15,406 bases of DNA from an uncultured Bacteroidia bacterium (GCA_938040915.1 CALHZE010000047.1:1-15406); one strand, 5' to 3'; positions 7,276 to 14,410 are shown, counted from the stretch's first letter. Made by a program: numbers and translations. The notes: generated by a model from the letters alone, not told the origin.

Positions 7276-7965
7276 ATGAAAAAACGTCTTGTGGTATTGA
7301 CTGGCGCAGGGATTAGCGCCGAGAGTGGCATCCGTACCTTCCGCGACTCCAACGGGCTGTGGGAAGAGTATCGCATAGAGGATGTAGCGACCCCCGAGGG
7401 ATGGGCGCGTGACCCCGAGCTCGTGCAAGAGTTTTACAATCAGCGGCGAAAGCAACTCCTTACCGCCGAGCCCAATGCGGGACACCGCGCTTTGGCAGAA
7501 GCTGAGTCGTGGCTCGACGTGCAGATTATCACTCAGAACGTCGACGACCTGCACGAGCGGGCGGGGAGTTCGCACGTCTTGCACCTTCACGGCGAGTTGA
7601 AGAAAGCTTGTTCGGAACGAAACAAGAAGCTCGTTTACGACATCGACGGTTGGGAACTAAAGATGGGCGAGAAGGCAGAGGATGGCGCACAGCTCCGTCC
7701 CTTCATTGTCTGGTTTGGTGAGGCAGTGCCGAACATCGAGCCAGCAGCCGAATTGGCGCGTACGGCAGATTACTTCGCCGTCGTAGGGACGTCGCTTAAC
7801 GTCTATCCCGCAGCAGGTTTAACGGCGTATGCGCCGCAGGAGTGTCCGCTCGTGATCGTAGACCCGAATGCCGTAAACTCGCCCATGCGGCGCGTACAGC
7901 AGGTCTTTGCCCAGCCCGCCTCGACGGGTGTCCCCGCCATGCTCGAGTGGATTAGGGGATTGTAA
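7276..7965 (+). CDS. cobB: SIR2 family NAD-dependent protein deacylase (class III sirtuin, zinc site lost)
   Basis: Sirtuins remove acyl groups from lysines using NAD+. This 229-residue protein has the NAD motif GAGISAESGIRTFRD (10-24), TQNVDDLHERAG (86-97), the catalytic His in HLHGE (H105) and VGTSLNVYPAAG near the end. Y54 and R57 form the YxxR motif that in SIRT5 and E. coli CobB binds succinyl or malonyl groups, so desuccinylase or demalonylase activity is inferred. The two CxxC zinc pairs of most sirtuins are missing; only C112 lies in that region. The start is the ATG 2 nt after the GH3 stop, the only one that keeps the full NAD motif. It is the last gene of the trpS unit. The gene symbol is given by family similarity. 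Confidence 0.92.
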   Translation: MKKRLVVLTGAGISAESGIRTFRDSNGLWEEYRIEDVATPEGWARDPELVQEFYNQRRKQLLTAEPNAGHRALAEAESWLDVQIITQNVDDLHERAGSSHVLHLHGELKKACSERNKKLVYDIDGWELKMGEKAEDGAQLRPFIVWFGEAVPNIEPAAELARTADYFAVVGTSLNVYPAAGLTAYAPQECPLVIVDPNAVNSPMRRVQQVFAQPASTGVPAMLEWIRGL

Positions 7966-7970
7966 GGGCG

Positions 7971-8081
7971 ATGAAAGCGTCGATACTCATTTGCTACCCC
8001 CATGGCGGAGATCTATACGGAGTATCAGCAATTGTAGGGGAATTTTCTCTTAACACAGAGTCTCTACCCCGCGCCTTTTAA
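7971..8081 (+). CDS. Doubtful 36-residue ORF after the SIR2 gene
   Basis: An ATG frame opens 5 nt after the SIR2 stop, preceded by AAGGGCG, and ends at TAA 8079-8081. The peptide begins MKASILICYPHGGDLYG. It has no recognisable domain, no clear signal peptide and no strong ribosome binding site. It may be chance; it is listed because position and upstream purines would allow coupled translation. Confidence 0.15.
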   Translation: MKASILICYPHGGDLYGVSAIVGEFSLNTESLPRAF

Positions 8082-8104
8082 ACTCTCTTTTCTTCCGTGT
8101 AACT

Positions 8105-8151
8105 ATTGCCCCCTTTCAACGTCTGACTGTCAGATTTTGATAAAGGGCAAT
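8105..8151 (+). promoter_or_regulatory. 47-nt imperfect dyad upstream of the outer-membrane receptor gene (operator or leader hairpin)
   Basis: The core is the perfect inverted repeat TCTGAC-T-GTCAGA (8122-8134). Outside it, CAA (8117-8119) pairs TTG (8137-8139), TTT (8114-8116) pairs AAA (8142-8144) and ATTGCCC (8105-8111) pairs GGGCAAT (8145-8151), with a 2-nt bulge on each side and one 2x2 mismatch: 19 pairs about one central base. No T-tract follows on either strand, so it is not an ordinary intrinsic terminator. It ends 19 nt before ATG 8171, so a dimeric regulator site or a structured leader is inferred. Confidence 0.6.
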
Positions 8152-8170
8152 GGTATTAAAATAACGGATA

Positions 8171-10528
8171 ATGAAAAGAATCATTCACTCCCTATTCCTA
8201 CTGCTCATCGCTAGTAGTTTGTTCCCTCTCTCCTCCCTCAAAGCACAACCTACCCACAGTATTAGCCTCACGGGCAAGGTAAAGGAGGCTACGACGAATA
8301 AGCCGATTCCGTATGCCACGGTCGCCATTATTGATGGCGAGGGGAAGACTCGCGGCGCGGTAACCGCCGAGGACGGAGGCTTTGAGATCACCACCCCGAC
8401 AGGTAAGATGAAGCTAGTAGTTTCCTGTATGGGCTATGCAAAGCATGAAGCAGAGCAAGAGGTCGCGAAGTCAGAGGACTTGGGCGACATCCTCCTACAG
8501 CCCGACACGAAAGAGCTGGACGAGGTGGTCGTAAAAGCCGTGAAGCCCATGATTCGGCGCGAGGCTGGTAAGATTGTCCTTGATGCGAAGAGTCTTGCCC
8601 CTATTGCTACCAATGCTATTGATCTGTTGAAACGTACGCCAGGCTTGTTGGTCTCTGAGGATGGGAGCGTTACCGTCGTCGGAAAAGGGCGTCTTCTTAT
8701 CCTTGTCAATGGACAAGAAAAGTATATGACTGGGCAAGAGTTCGGCACTTATCTGCGAGGGCTGCAGGCAGAGGATGTCAAGACGATAGAGGTAATGACC
8801 ATCCCACCCGCTAAGTATAGCGCTGAGGGGGATGTGGGAATTGTCAATATCGTCCTGCAACGGAAACTATCGGACTATTTCGGGGGGACGGTGACAGATA
8901 CGCATTTGGTCTCCAAATATCAGGCAAACGATGCGGCGGCAAGTCTGAAGTACCAGAATGGTACGCTATTCCTCCATGCGAGTGGGATGTTCGGCTTGGG
9001 GGACGAGAACGAAGAGAAACTCCGAGAACGAACATATCTGCAAAAGAAATGGGTGCAGCACACAGATAACAAGATCTCGAACCGATACGCTGGAGGAAAT
9101 CTTGGCTTCGAATGGGGCTTGCCCCAGCACTTCGTGGTCGGTGGACACTATGCGGGGCTCGCATTTACGCCAGACCGTAAAATTGAATATGTCGTGAATA
9201 TAGAGGACGATGTGAGCAAAAAGGAAAGCCGTTTCCAAGCATGGAATAACATCGATTATAACATGTTACGCCATAATGGGGGGTTGTTCTTGAAAAAGAA
9301 TTGGGGACGGAAAAGTGCACTATTAGATGTAAACTATATACACTATACCCTCGAAAATAAGGATCGTTACCGTGCTACGGGCGATAACTCTTATAAGTAC
9401 AGTAACTTCATGGACAGAACAACAGACTTGTGGTCTGGAAAGTTGGATGTAGAGATCCCGACAAATGCCTTAAACGTCGATTTCGGAACTTCGTACCAAT
9501 ATACCCAAACAGACCATACAGCGAGTTTTCTAGAGAACCCTCTCCTCCCCGATCAACACGATGATTTCCTCCACAAGGAACACATTGGTGCCGTCTATAC
9601 CGATTTCGTATTCTATCCACTCCAAACATTGGTAACACAGATAGGGTTACGTGGCGAAGGGACGCAGGTCTATGGAGAGCAGCGCGGCATGGGGAAAAAG
9701 ATCGACTCAAAGCTATTCCACATTTTCCCAACTCTTTACCTAGGTTACTATCCGCACGAACAGCATGTACTGAGCCTGAGTTGCGGACGCCGGATCAGTC
9801 GCCCGAGTTTCGCAGATATAAACCCCTTTGTGCGCTACATAGATCAGTACAATAAGGTCGCTGGGAATCTGGACTTAAAACCGACCATATCCTACAACGC
9901 AGAGTTGGGATATACCTTCAACAACAACCTCAATATCGCTCTTAGCTATCGTGCTATGAAAGATGCCGCATCTACGGTGCCTAGGCTTCAAAGTGATGGC
10001 ACGCTACTCCATACCGAAGAGAACGCGAGTGATTTGCGACTCTTCTTACTCTCAATATCTTACCGGTGGGTTCCTACTGATTGGTTAAATGCGTTCGTGG
10101 CGCTTTATGGTTACAATATGAAGGGAATTTCGAATGCTTATGAGAAGACGATTACAAGACAAAGCTGGGTCTTTATGGCTTACGGCGGTCTAAACATCTA
10201 TTTCAATCAAAAGAGAACGTGGATGGCGGAAATTCATACACAATATCAAACCTCAGAGCACTACGCATTATCTACGAGTAAGCCGCATTTTCATCTCCAT
10301 CCCGCTATCAAGTATCGTGCGTTTGGTGGAAGGCTCAATGTGAGCGCAGAGCTACTCTATGCATTGAAGAGTGATACGGGCGTTACGCAGATGATGCCAA
10401 ATTATAAGGAGGTTAGCACGAATTATGTGAAACGGGTGTGCAAACTCTCTCTCTCTTACAACTTCGGTGGCTTTATAAAGAAGGAAGCACACTCGGCAGA
10501 GGCGCTATACGAGCGGTTGGGAAAATAG
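8171..10528 (+). CDS. Outer-membrane beta-barrel receptor of the TonB-dependent-receptor type with CarboxypepD-regulatory-like N-terminus
   Basis: This 785-residue protein starts with a signal peptide (hydrophobic about 8-22, likely cut near LKA-QP at 26). Then come a carboxypeptidase-regulatory-like domain (about 33-115, SLTGKVKEATTNKPIPYATVAI... GYAKHEAE), a plug-like domain (about 120-235, DLLKRTPGLLV, ILVNGQEK, EVMTIPPAKYSAEGDVGIVNIVL) and a long barrel to about residue 768 with many aromatic strands and GRRISRPSFADINPF. It fits the OMP_b-brl_3 family, relatives of SusC-like receptors that lack an evident TonB box. The substrate is unknown. No SusD partner is adjacent. The ATG has no Shine-Dalgarno. 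The gene is clearly more AT-rich than its neighbours (bases 9241-9300 have 21 G+C of 60; 11641-11700 in lpxC-fabZ have 38), which may mean later acquisition. Confidence 0.88.
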   Translation: MKRIIHSLFLLLIASSLFPLSSLKAQPTHSISLTGKVKEATTNKPIPYATVAIIDGEGKTRGAVTAEDGGFEITTPTGKMKLVVSCMGYAKHEAEQEVAKSEDLGDILLQPDTKELDEVVVKAVKPMIRREAGKIVLDAKSLAPIATNAIDLLKRTPGLLVSEDGSVTVVGKGRLLILVNGQEKYMTGQEFGTYLRGLQAEDVKTIEVMTIPPAKYSAEGDVGIVNIVLQRKLSDYFGGTVTDTHLVSKYQANDAAASLKYQNGTLFLHASGMFGLGDENEEKLRERTYLQKKWVQHTDNKISNRYAGGNLGFEWGLPQHFVVGGHYAGLAFTPDRKIEYVVNIEDDVSKKESRFQAWNNIDYNMLRHNGGLFLKKNWGRKSALLDVNYIHYTLENKDRYRATGDNSYKYSNFMDRTTDLWSGKLDVEIPTNALNVDFGTSYQYTQTDHTASFLENPLLPDQHDDFLHKEHIGAVYTDFVFYPLQTLVTQIGLRGEGTQVYGEQRGMGKKIDSKLFHIFPTLYLGYYPHEQHVLSLSCGRRISRPSFADINPFVRYIDQYNKVAGNLDLKPTISYNAELGYTFNNNLNIALSYRAMKDAASTVPRLQSDGTLLHTEENASDLRLFLLSISYRWVPTDWLNAFVALYGYNMKGISNAYEKTITRQSWVFMAYGGLNIYFNQKRTWMAEIHTQYQTSEHYALSTSKPHFHLHPAIKYRAFGGRLNVSAELLYALKSDTGVTQMMPNYKEVSTNYVKRVCKLSLSYNFGGFIKKEAHSAEALYERLGK

Positions 10529-10569
10529 GGTTACCATAACAGCTAACAGAGAGCCACCATCGGCGACAT

Positions 10570-10613
10570 ACTGAGACGACTTGTGAGAGGAGCATCTCGC
10601 AAGTCGTCTCAGT
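10570..10613 (+). terminator. 19-bp hairpin 41 nt after the receptor gene; possible atypical terminator
   Basis: The arms 10570-10588 and 10595-10613 pair at 18 positions plus one G-U, with a 6-nt loop. The stem contains ACTGAGACGACTTG. Only CGTCTT then A-rich sequence follows, so the U-tract of an intrinsic terminator is absent. It may still end or protect the receptor mRNA. Confidence 0.45.
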
Positions 10614-10807
10614 CGTCTTAAAAATAAAGACACGACAGGGGCGTCGCCCGAGAGTCCGTTGTATAGAGAAAGGCGATAAGCCGAGGGAGAACGTTATCAT
10701 CGCGGGGGGGGCAATTATCGTTAACCGACACTTTTGGGGACGGAAAACGATTGCAACAGCGTAATGCGCTAGGTTGCGCTAACGTACCCCATTTGCCCCC
10801 ATTTTCC
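10614..10807. other. Intergenic stretch without a recognisable gene
   Basis: Together with the flanking hairpin and promoter this belongs to a 339-nt gene-free gap (10529-10867). Frames on both strands show no family resemblance. It holds a G8 run near 10704-10711, a short GGGC/GCCC inverted repeat near 10637-10648, and two TGCGCTA heptamers listed separately. Confidence 0.6.
10765..10781 (+). repeat. Direct heptamer repeat TGCGCTA, 10-bp period, upstream of the lpxC-fabZ promoter
   Basis: TGCGCTA occurs at 10765-10771 and 10775-10781, one helical turn apart. Its edge is 26 bp before the -7 box at 10808. The spacing suits two protein subunits on one face of DNA, so a regulator site is possible, but it may be chance. 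Confidence 0.35.
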
Positions 10808-10815
10808 TACCTTTG
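10808..10815 (+). promoter_or_regulatory. Promoter -7 box for the lpxC-fabZ operon
   Basis: TACCTTTG matches TAnnTTTG perfectly and lies in the gap before lpxC-fabZ. A transcript starting a few bases downstream would have a leader of about 45-50 nt. TTTG at 10792-10795 is too close for the normal -33 spacing, so that element is unresolved. Confidence 0.65.
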
Positions 10816-10857
10816 TGTGTAGGCTGGCGTCGAGCCCCGGCGTCATAGACACGAAAT

Positions 10858-10862
10858 AGGAG
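10858..10862 (+). promoter_or_regulatory. Ribosome binding site of lpxC-fabZ
   Basis: AGGAG lies 5 nt before ATG 10868. It is one of only two strong Shine-Dalgarno sequences in the window and supports this start. Confidence 0.6.
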
Positions 10863-10867
10863 ACTCA

Positions 10868-12256
10868 ATGTCAAAACAACAGACACTTGCAGCACCCTTG
10901 CGCGTGAGCGGACAGGGACTCCATACGGGGGTGCTCACCGAGGCGGAGGTGCGTCCTGCCCCCATTAACACCGGTATCATCTTTGTGCGTGATGATCTAG
11001 AGGGCGCGCCCGTGGTACATGCCCTTGCAGAGAACGTGCTCGATACCTCGCGGGGTACCACCATCGTAGAGGGCGAAGCTCGCGTCAGCACACTCGAGCA
11101 TCTGATGTCAGCACTCTGGACGATGGGGGTCGACAATGCAGAGGTACATTTGCACGGTCCCGAAGTGCCTATCCTTGACGGCAGTGCCCGCGAGTATGTG
11201 CGTCAAATAGCCCATGTCGGGCTTGTGGAGCAGGAGGCCGAGCGGGTCTATTTCGCCCCCGAGGAAAAGATCTCGTTCAAAGACGAAGCCTCGGGTGTGG
11301 AATTGACCCTTTATCCTGACGAGGGCTACTCGGTGGATGTGTTGATCGACTATCATTCGGAGGTACTGGGGCATCAGTTCGCCTCTTTCGTCGACGGGCA
11401 AGACTACGCTAAGGAGATCGCCAACTCGCGTACCTTCGTCTTTTTGCACGAGCTCGAGCAGTTGCGCGCCCATAACCTCATCAAGGGGGGCGACTTGGCG
11501 AATGCGTTAGTCATTTTGGAACATGGTGTCTCGCAAGAGGAGCTCGATCGTCTCGCTACCCTCTTTGGCAAGCCGAAAGTGCACCCCGCCCCGAATGGGA
11601 TACTGAGCAATGAACCCCTTTCTTACGAAAACGAACCGGCGCGTCACAAGCTCCTCGACGTCCTTGGCGATTTGGCGCTGGTGGGCGTGCGTCTCAAAGG
11701 GCATATTTTAGCGCAGCGCCCAGGTCACTACGCCAATACAGAGCTGGCGAAGCTCATTCGCAAAGCCTTTTTAGAGTCACAAAAGAACGCAGCGCCACAC
11801 ATCGACCTCACACAGCCCCCCATCTTAGATGTCAACCAAGTACAGCAATTGTTGCCTCACCGTCCGCCATTCCTCTTGGTGGATAAGATTATGGAGCTCT
11901 CCGAGACGCGCGTCGTAGGGGTTAAGAATGTTACGATAAACGAGCCCTTTTTCGTAGGGCACTTCCCCGGAGCGCCCGTTATGCCGGGGGTGCTTCAAGT
12001 AGAGGCGATGGCGCAGGTCGGGGGCGTATTGGTCTTAAGCACGGTACCTGACCCAGAGAATTACCTGACCTACTTCCTACGTATCGACAACGTCCGCTTC
12101 CGACAAAAGGTAATGCCAGGCGACACGCTGATTCTTTGCATGGAGCTCGTTAGCCCGATACGGCGCGGTATGGCCGTCATGCACGGGACAACATTTGTGG
12201 GGGGGACGCTGGTCGCCGAAGGAGACCTGATGGCGCAAATCGCACGTAAGTCGTAA
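10868..12256 (+). CDS. lpxC-fabZ: Bifunctional UDP-3-O-acyl-GlcNAc deacetylase / 3-hydroxyacyl-ACP dehydratase (LpxC-FabZ fusion)
   Basis: LpxC is a zinc deacetylase and the committed step of lipid A synthesis; FabZ dehydrates 3-hydroxyacyl-ACP in fatty-acid elongation. The 462-residue chain has LpxC at about 1-305: STLEHLMSAL with E77 and H78, PILDGSA (101-107), and ARHKLLDVLGDL with zinc ligands H260 and D264; QRPGHYANTE carries H287, the likely general acid. A short linker leads to FabZ at about 317-462 with LPHRPPFLLVDK (329-340), H365 in GHFPGAPVMPG and E379 in QVEAMAQ, the catalytic pair. Both halves look intact. The fusion is a known Bacteroidetes trait. It is cytoplasmic. Both enzymes draw on 3-hydroxyacyl chains, so the fusion may balance lipid A with fatty acids. 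First gene of the operon, 40 nt before lpxA. Confidence 0.97.
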   Translation: MSKQQTLAAPLRVSGQGLHTGVLTEAEVRPAPINTGIIFVRDDLEGAPVVHALAENVLDTSRGTTIVEGEARVSTLEHLMSALWTMGVDNAEVHLHGPEVPILDGSAREYVRQIAHVGLVEQEAERVYFAPEEKISFKDEASGVELTLYPDEGYSVDVLIDYHSEVLGHQFASFVDGQDYAKEIANSRTFVFLHELEQLRAHNLIKGGDLANALVILEHGVSQEELDRLATLFGKPKVHPAPNGILSNEPLSYENEPARHKLLDVLGDLALVGVRLKGHILAQRPGHYANTELAKLIRKAFLESQKNAAPHIDLTQPPILDVNQVQQLLPHRPPFLLVDKIMELSETRVVGVKNVTINEPFFVGHFPGAPVMPGVLQVEAMAQVGGVLVLSTVPDPENYLTYFLRIDNVRFRQKVMPGDTLILCMELVSPIRRGMAVMHGTTFVGGTLVAEGDLMAQIARKS

Positions 12257-12296
12257 CCCAGTCGTTAGCACGAGAGACTCTAAAACGCACGAAGAA

Positions 12297-13082
12297 ATGA
12301 CAATCAGTCCATTGGCTCATGTAGCAGAGGGTGCTACGCTTGGCAATGGGGTTGTGGTCGAACCCTTTGCCTATATAGCAGCCGATGTGGTCATCGGCGA
12401 TAATACGTGGGTCGGTCCTCACGCCACCATCTTTGACGGAGCGCGGATCGGTCGTAACTGTAAGATATTCCCCAATGCGGTCGTGTCGGGCATCCCCCAA
12501 GACCTGAAATTTAAGGGAGAGTATTCCACGGCAGAAATAGGCGATGGGACAACCCTGCGCGAGTGTGTGACGGTCAACCGTGGTACGCTTGCCAAACAGG
12601 TAACGCGCGTGGGGGCAAACTGCCTTATTATGGCTTACGCCCACGTGGCGCACGACTGCGTGTTACACAACAACGTAATCTTAGGAAACAGTACTCAGCT
12701 GGCGGGCGAGGTCGAGGTCGATGACTACGCGATCCTTTCTGGCGGCACGCTCGTGCACCAATTTACCCGCGTGGGGAAACACGTCATGGTGCAGGGGGGG
12801 ACGAAGGTAAACAAAGATGTCCCCCCGTACGTCATCGCGGGGCGCGAGCCCATCATGTTCTGTGGCTTGAATGTGGTGGGGTTGCGTCGAAGGCTCTTCC
12901 CTGCCGAGCTCATCCAAGAGATCCAAGAGGCCTACCGCCTGTTGTATCGCGAGGGGATGAATATCTCGCAGGGGATCGAACGCATTGTCCAAGAGATGCG
13001 CCCTACGCCAGAATTGGAAGAAATCATTAAATTCGTACAGCGGTCTGACCGTGGACTACTCAGAGGAGGGAAAATAGAATGA
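12297..13082 (+). CDS. lpxA: Acyl-ACP--UDP-N-acetylglucosamine O-acyltransferase
   Basis: LpxA transfers a 3-hydroxyacyl chain from ACP to UDP-GlcNAc, the first step of lipid A synthesis, in the cytoplasm. The 261-residue protein has the left-handed beta-helix hexapeptide repeats over about 1-190 (for example IGDNTWVGPHATIFDGARIG), the signature SGIPQDLKFKGE (64-75), and MAYAHVAHDC, where H119 corresponds to the catalytic His of E. coli LpxA and H116 to its neighbour. NKDVPPYVIAGREP and a helical C-terminal domain follow. Length is as usual for the family. ATG 12297 has no Shine-Dalgarno. Its TGA overlaps the next start in ATGA (13079-13082), so coupling with hpt is likely. The acyl length preferred cannot be read safely here. 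Confidence 0.97.
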   Translation: MTISPLAHVAEGATLGNGVVVEPFAYIAADVVIGDNTWVGPHATIFDGARIGRNCKIFPNAVVSGIPQDLKFKGEYSTAEIGDGTTLRECVTVNRGTLAKQVTRVGANCLIMAYAHVAHDCVLHNNVILGNSTQLAGEVEVDDYAILSGGTLVHQFTRVGKHVMVQGGTKVNKDVPPYVIAGREPIMFCGLNVVGLRRRLFPAELIQEIQEAYRLLYREGMNISQGIERIVQEMRPTPELEEIIKFVQRSDRGLLRGGKIE

Positions 13083-13627
13083 GTGATACCGAGCGTGTTG
13101 AGTTACTGGGGTTAACCTTCGAGCGCCTCTATACCCACAGCGAGTTGGAAGAGGCTGTGGCGCGCCTTGCAGGCGAGATCTGTGCGGGTTTTGACCATAG
13201 TACCGATCCGTTGGCGTTGTGCATCCTTAATGGGGCGTTTGTCTTTGCCGCCGATCTGGTGCGCCGGTTGCCCTTTGAGCTCTCAGTAGAGTTTGTCCGC
13301 TATCGCTCGTATCACGGGTTAAACGCCTCGCAGAAGCCCGAAGAGCTCCTTGGGTTGACACAACGCATTGCGCAACGCGATATCCTTATCATTGAGGATA
13401 TTGTCGATACGGGGCTTACGATGCAGTCTTTGCTCGATAATCTGAAGGGGCGTGGGGCACACTCGATTCAGATAGCCTCGATGTTTACCAAGTCAGAGGC
13501 GTTTGCCGGCAACTTTGCGGTAGACTACGTGGGGATCGACCTCCCTAACCGCTTTGTGGTGGGGTATGGGCTTGACTACAACGGGCTCGGGCGTAACCTT
13601 GCCGACCTCTACATCCTTTCGGAATAA
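13079..13627 (+). CDS. hpt: Hypoxanthine (guanine) phosphoribosyltransferase
   Basis: Hpt salvages hypoxanthine, and often guanine, with PRPP to give IMP or GMP in the cytoplasm. The 182-residue protein is of standard length. The PRPP loop is IIEDIVDTGLTM (104-115), with E106 and D107 as the acidic pair. Earlier, LCILNGAFVFAADLVRRL (48-65) holds the conserved loop before the mobile flap, and VEFVRYRSYHG covers the flap start; VDYVGIDLPNRFVVGYGLDYNGLGRNL near the end is the family's purine-binding region. It overlaps lpxA by 4 nt (ATGA) and lies 29 nt before adk. Confidence 0.95.
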   Translation: MSDTERVELLGLTFERLYTHSELEEAVARLAGEICAGFDHSTDPLALCILNGAFVFAADLVRRLPFELSVEFVRYRSYHGLNASQKPEELLGLTQRIAQRDILIIEDIVDTGLTMQSLLDNLKGRGAHSIQIASMFTKSEAFAGNFAVDYVGIDLPNRFVVGYGLDYNGLGRNLADLYILSE

Positions 13628-13656
13628 CGTTTTCACAGACGGAGAATACATCGGCG

Positions 13657-14226
13657 ATGATAAACTTAATTCTATTCGGTCCTCCTGGAGCTGGGAAGGG
13701 CACACAAGCACAACTGCTGGAAAAAAAGTACGAACTCACGCACATCTCCACGGGGGACATTCTCCGACAAGCAATTGCCGAAGCGACGCCCCTCGGTCTA
13801 CAAGCTAAAGCCTTTATGGACAAAGGGCAGCTGGTACCCGATGAGATGGTGATAGGCATCATTCGGGAGTTTATCCATGCGCACCGTGACGTCAAGGGCT
13901 TTATTTTTGACGGTTTCCCACGGACGCGTCCGCAGGCGGTGCAGTTGGATCAGATGTTGCACGACGAGGGGACGATGATTAACGCCGTCCTGCTCCTTTC
14001 GGTAGAAAAAGAGGAGTTGGTGCAGCGGCTTCTGCAGCGTGCTAAGCTGGAGGGGCGTGCCGACGACAAGGAAGAGGTGATAGAGAACCGTATCAAGGTC
14101 TATCACGAGCAGACAGCGCCCGTTGCTTCGCACTACAATGGTTCGGGCAAGCTCTTTCAAATCAACGGTCTGGGCACAGTAGAAGAGATATTCCAGCGCC
14201 TAGAGGAGGTGATTGACAAGCTATAG
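13657..14226 (+). CDS. adk: Adenylate kinase
   Basis: Adenylate kinase interconverts ATP + AMP and 2 ADP in the cytoplasm. The 189-residue protein has the P-loop GPPGAGKGT (8-16), the AMP-binding STGDILR (31-37), FDGFPRTRPQA (about 87-97) and a short lid with LEGRADDKEEVIENRIKVY. There is no zinc-finger lid, so this is the short form common in Bacteroidetes. It begins at ATG 13657, which places the P-loop at the usual distance. A purine-rich GGAG near 13640 is too far for a normal ribosome binding site. It is the last gene of the lpxC operon and is followed by a strong terminator 22 nt after its stop. Confidence 0.97.
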   Translation: MINLILFGPPGAGKGTQAQLLEKKYELTHISTGDILRQAIAEATPLGLQAKAFMDKGQLVPDEMVIGIIREFIHAHRDVKGFIFDGFPRTRPQAVQLDQMLHDEGTMINAVLLLSVEKEELVQRLLQRAKLEGRADDKEEVIENRIKVYHEQTAPVASHYNGSGKLFQINGLGTVEEIFQRLEEVIDKL

Positions 14227-14247
14227 CTTACCGCATATTTTCTTAGC

Positions 14248-14292
14248 ACAGGGGTGTTGCACACAGACGCGTGTAGCACCCCTGTTTTTTTT
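14248..14292 (+). terminator. Intrinsic terminator after adk
   Basis: ACAGGGGTG (14248-14256) pairs perfectly with CACCCCTGT (14277-14285); ACAC/GTGT extend the stem inside. A run of eight T (14285-14292) follows. This closes the lpxC-fabZ to adk operon. Confidence 0.9.
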
Positions 14293-14402
14293 GCACTAAT
14301 GTCAGCTCCTCACGCCGCCGCGACCCAGTGACTAATGAGGGGCGTGAAGGGGGCGCGGATGGAGGAATGGTAGAGGGGGGATGCAATAGTTCCGTAATTG
14401 CC

Positions 14403-14410
14403 TACTTTTG
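14403..14410 (+). promoter_or_regulatory. Promoter -7 box for the methyltransferase gene
   Basis: TACTTTTG is a perfect TAnnTTTG match 38 nt before ATG 14449, leaving a leader of roughly 30-35 nt. No convincing -33 element is seen. With the terminator upstream it suggests an independent transcript. Confidence 0.6.

Noticed and set aside
8056..8090. AGAGT / ACTCT pair followed by CTTTTCTT as a terminator for the sir2 operon
   Set aside because: A 5-bp stem with a loop of about 20 nt is too weak; no convincing terminator is seen between 7966 and 8104.
10473..10700. Minus-strand ORF of 75 codons across the receptor end and the intergenic gap
   Set aside because: No recognisable domain, and it reads through the hairpin and receptor 3' end; best explained as chance.
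10704..10711. G8 homopolymer as a phase-variation tract
   Set aside because: It lies in a gene-free stretch far from the promoter box, and other G runs of similar length occur inside genes here, so it is ordinary for this composition.
14310..14347. TCACGCC / GGCGTGA inverted repeat after the adk terminator
   Set aside because: Only 7 bp with a 24-nt loop in GC-rich sequence; no T-tract and no clear role.
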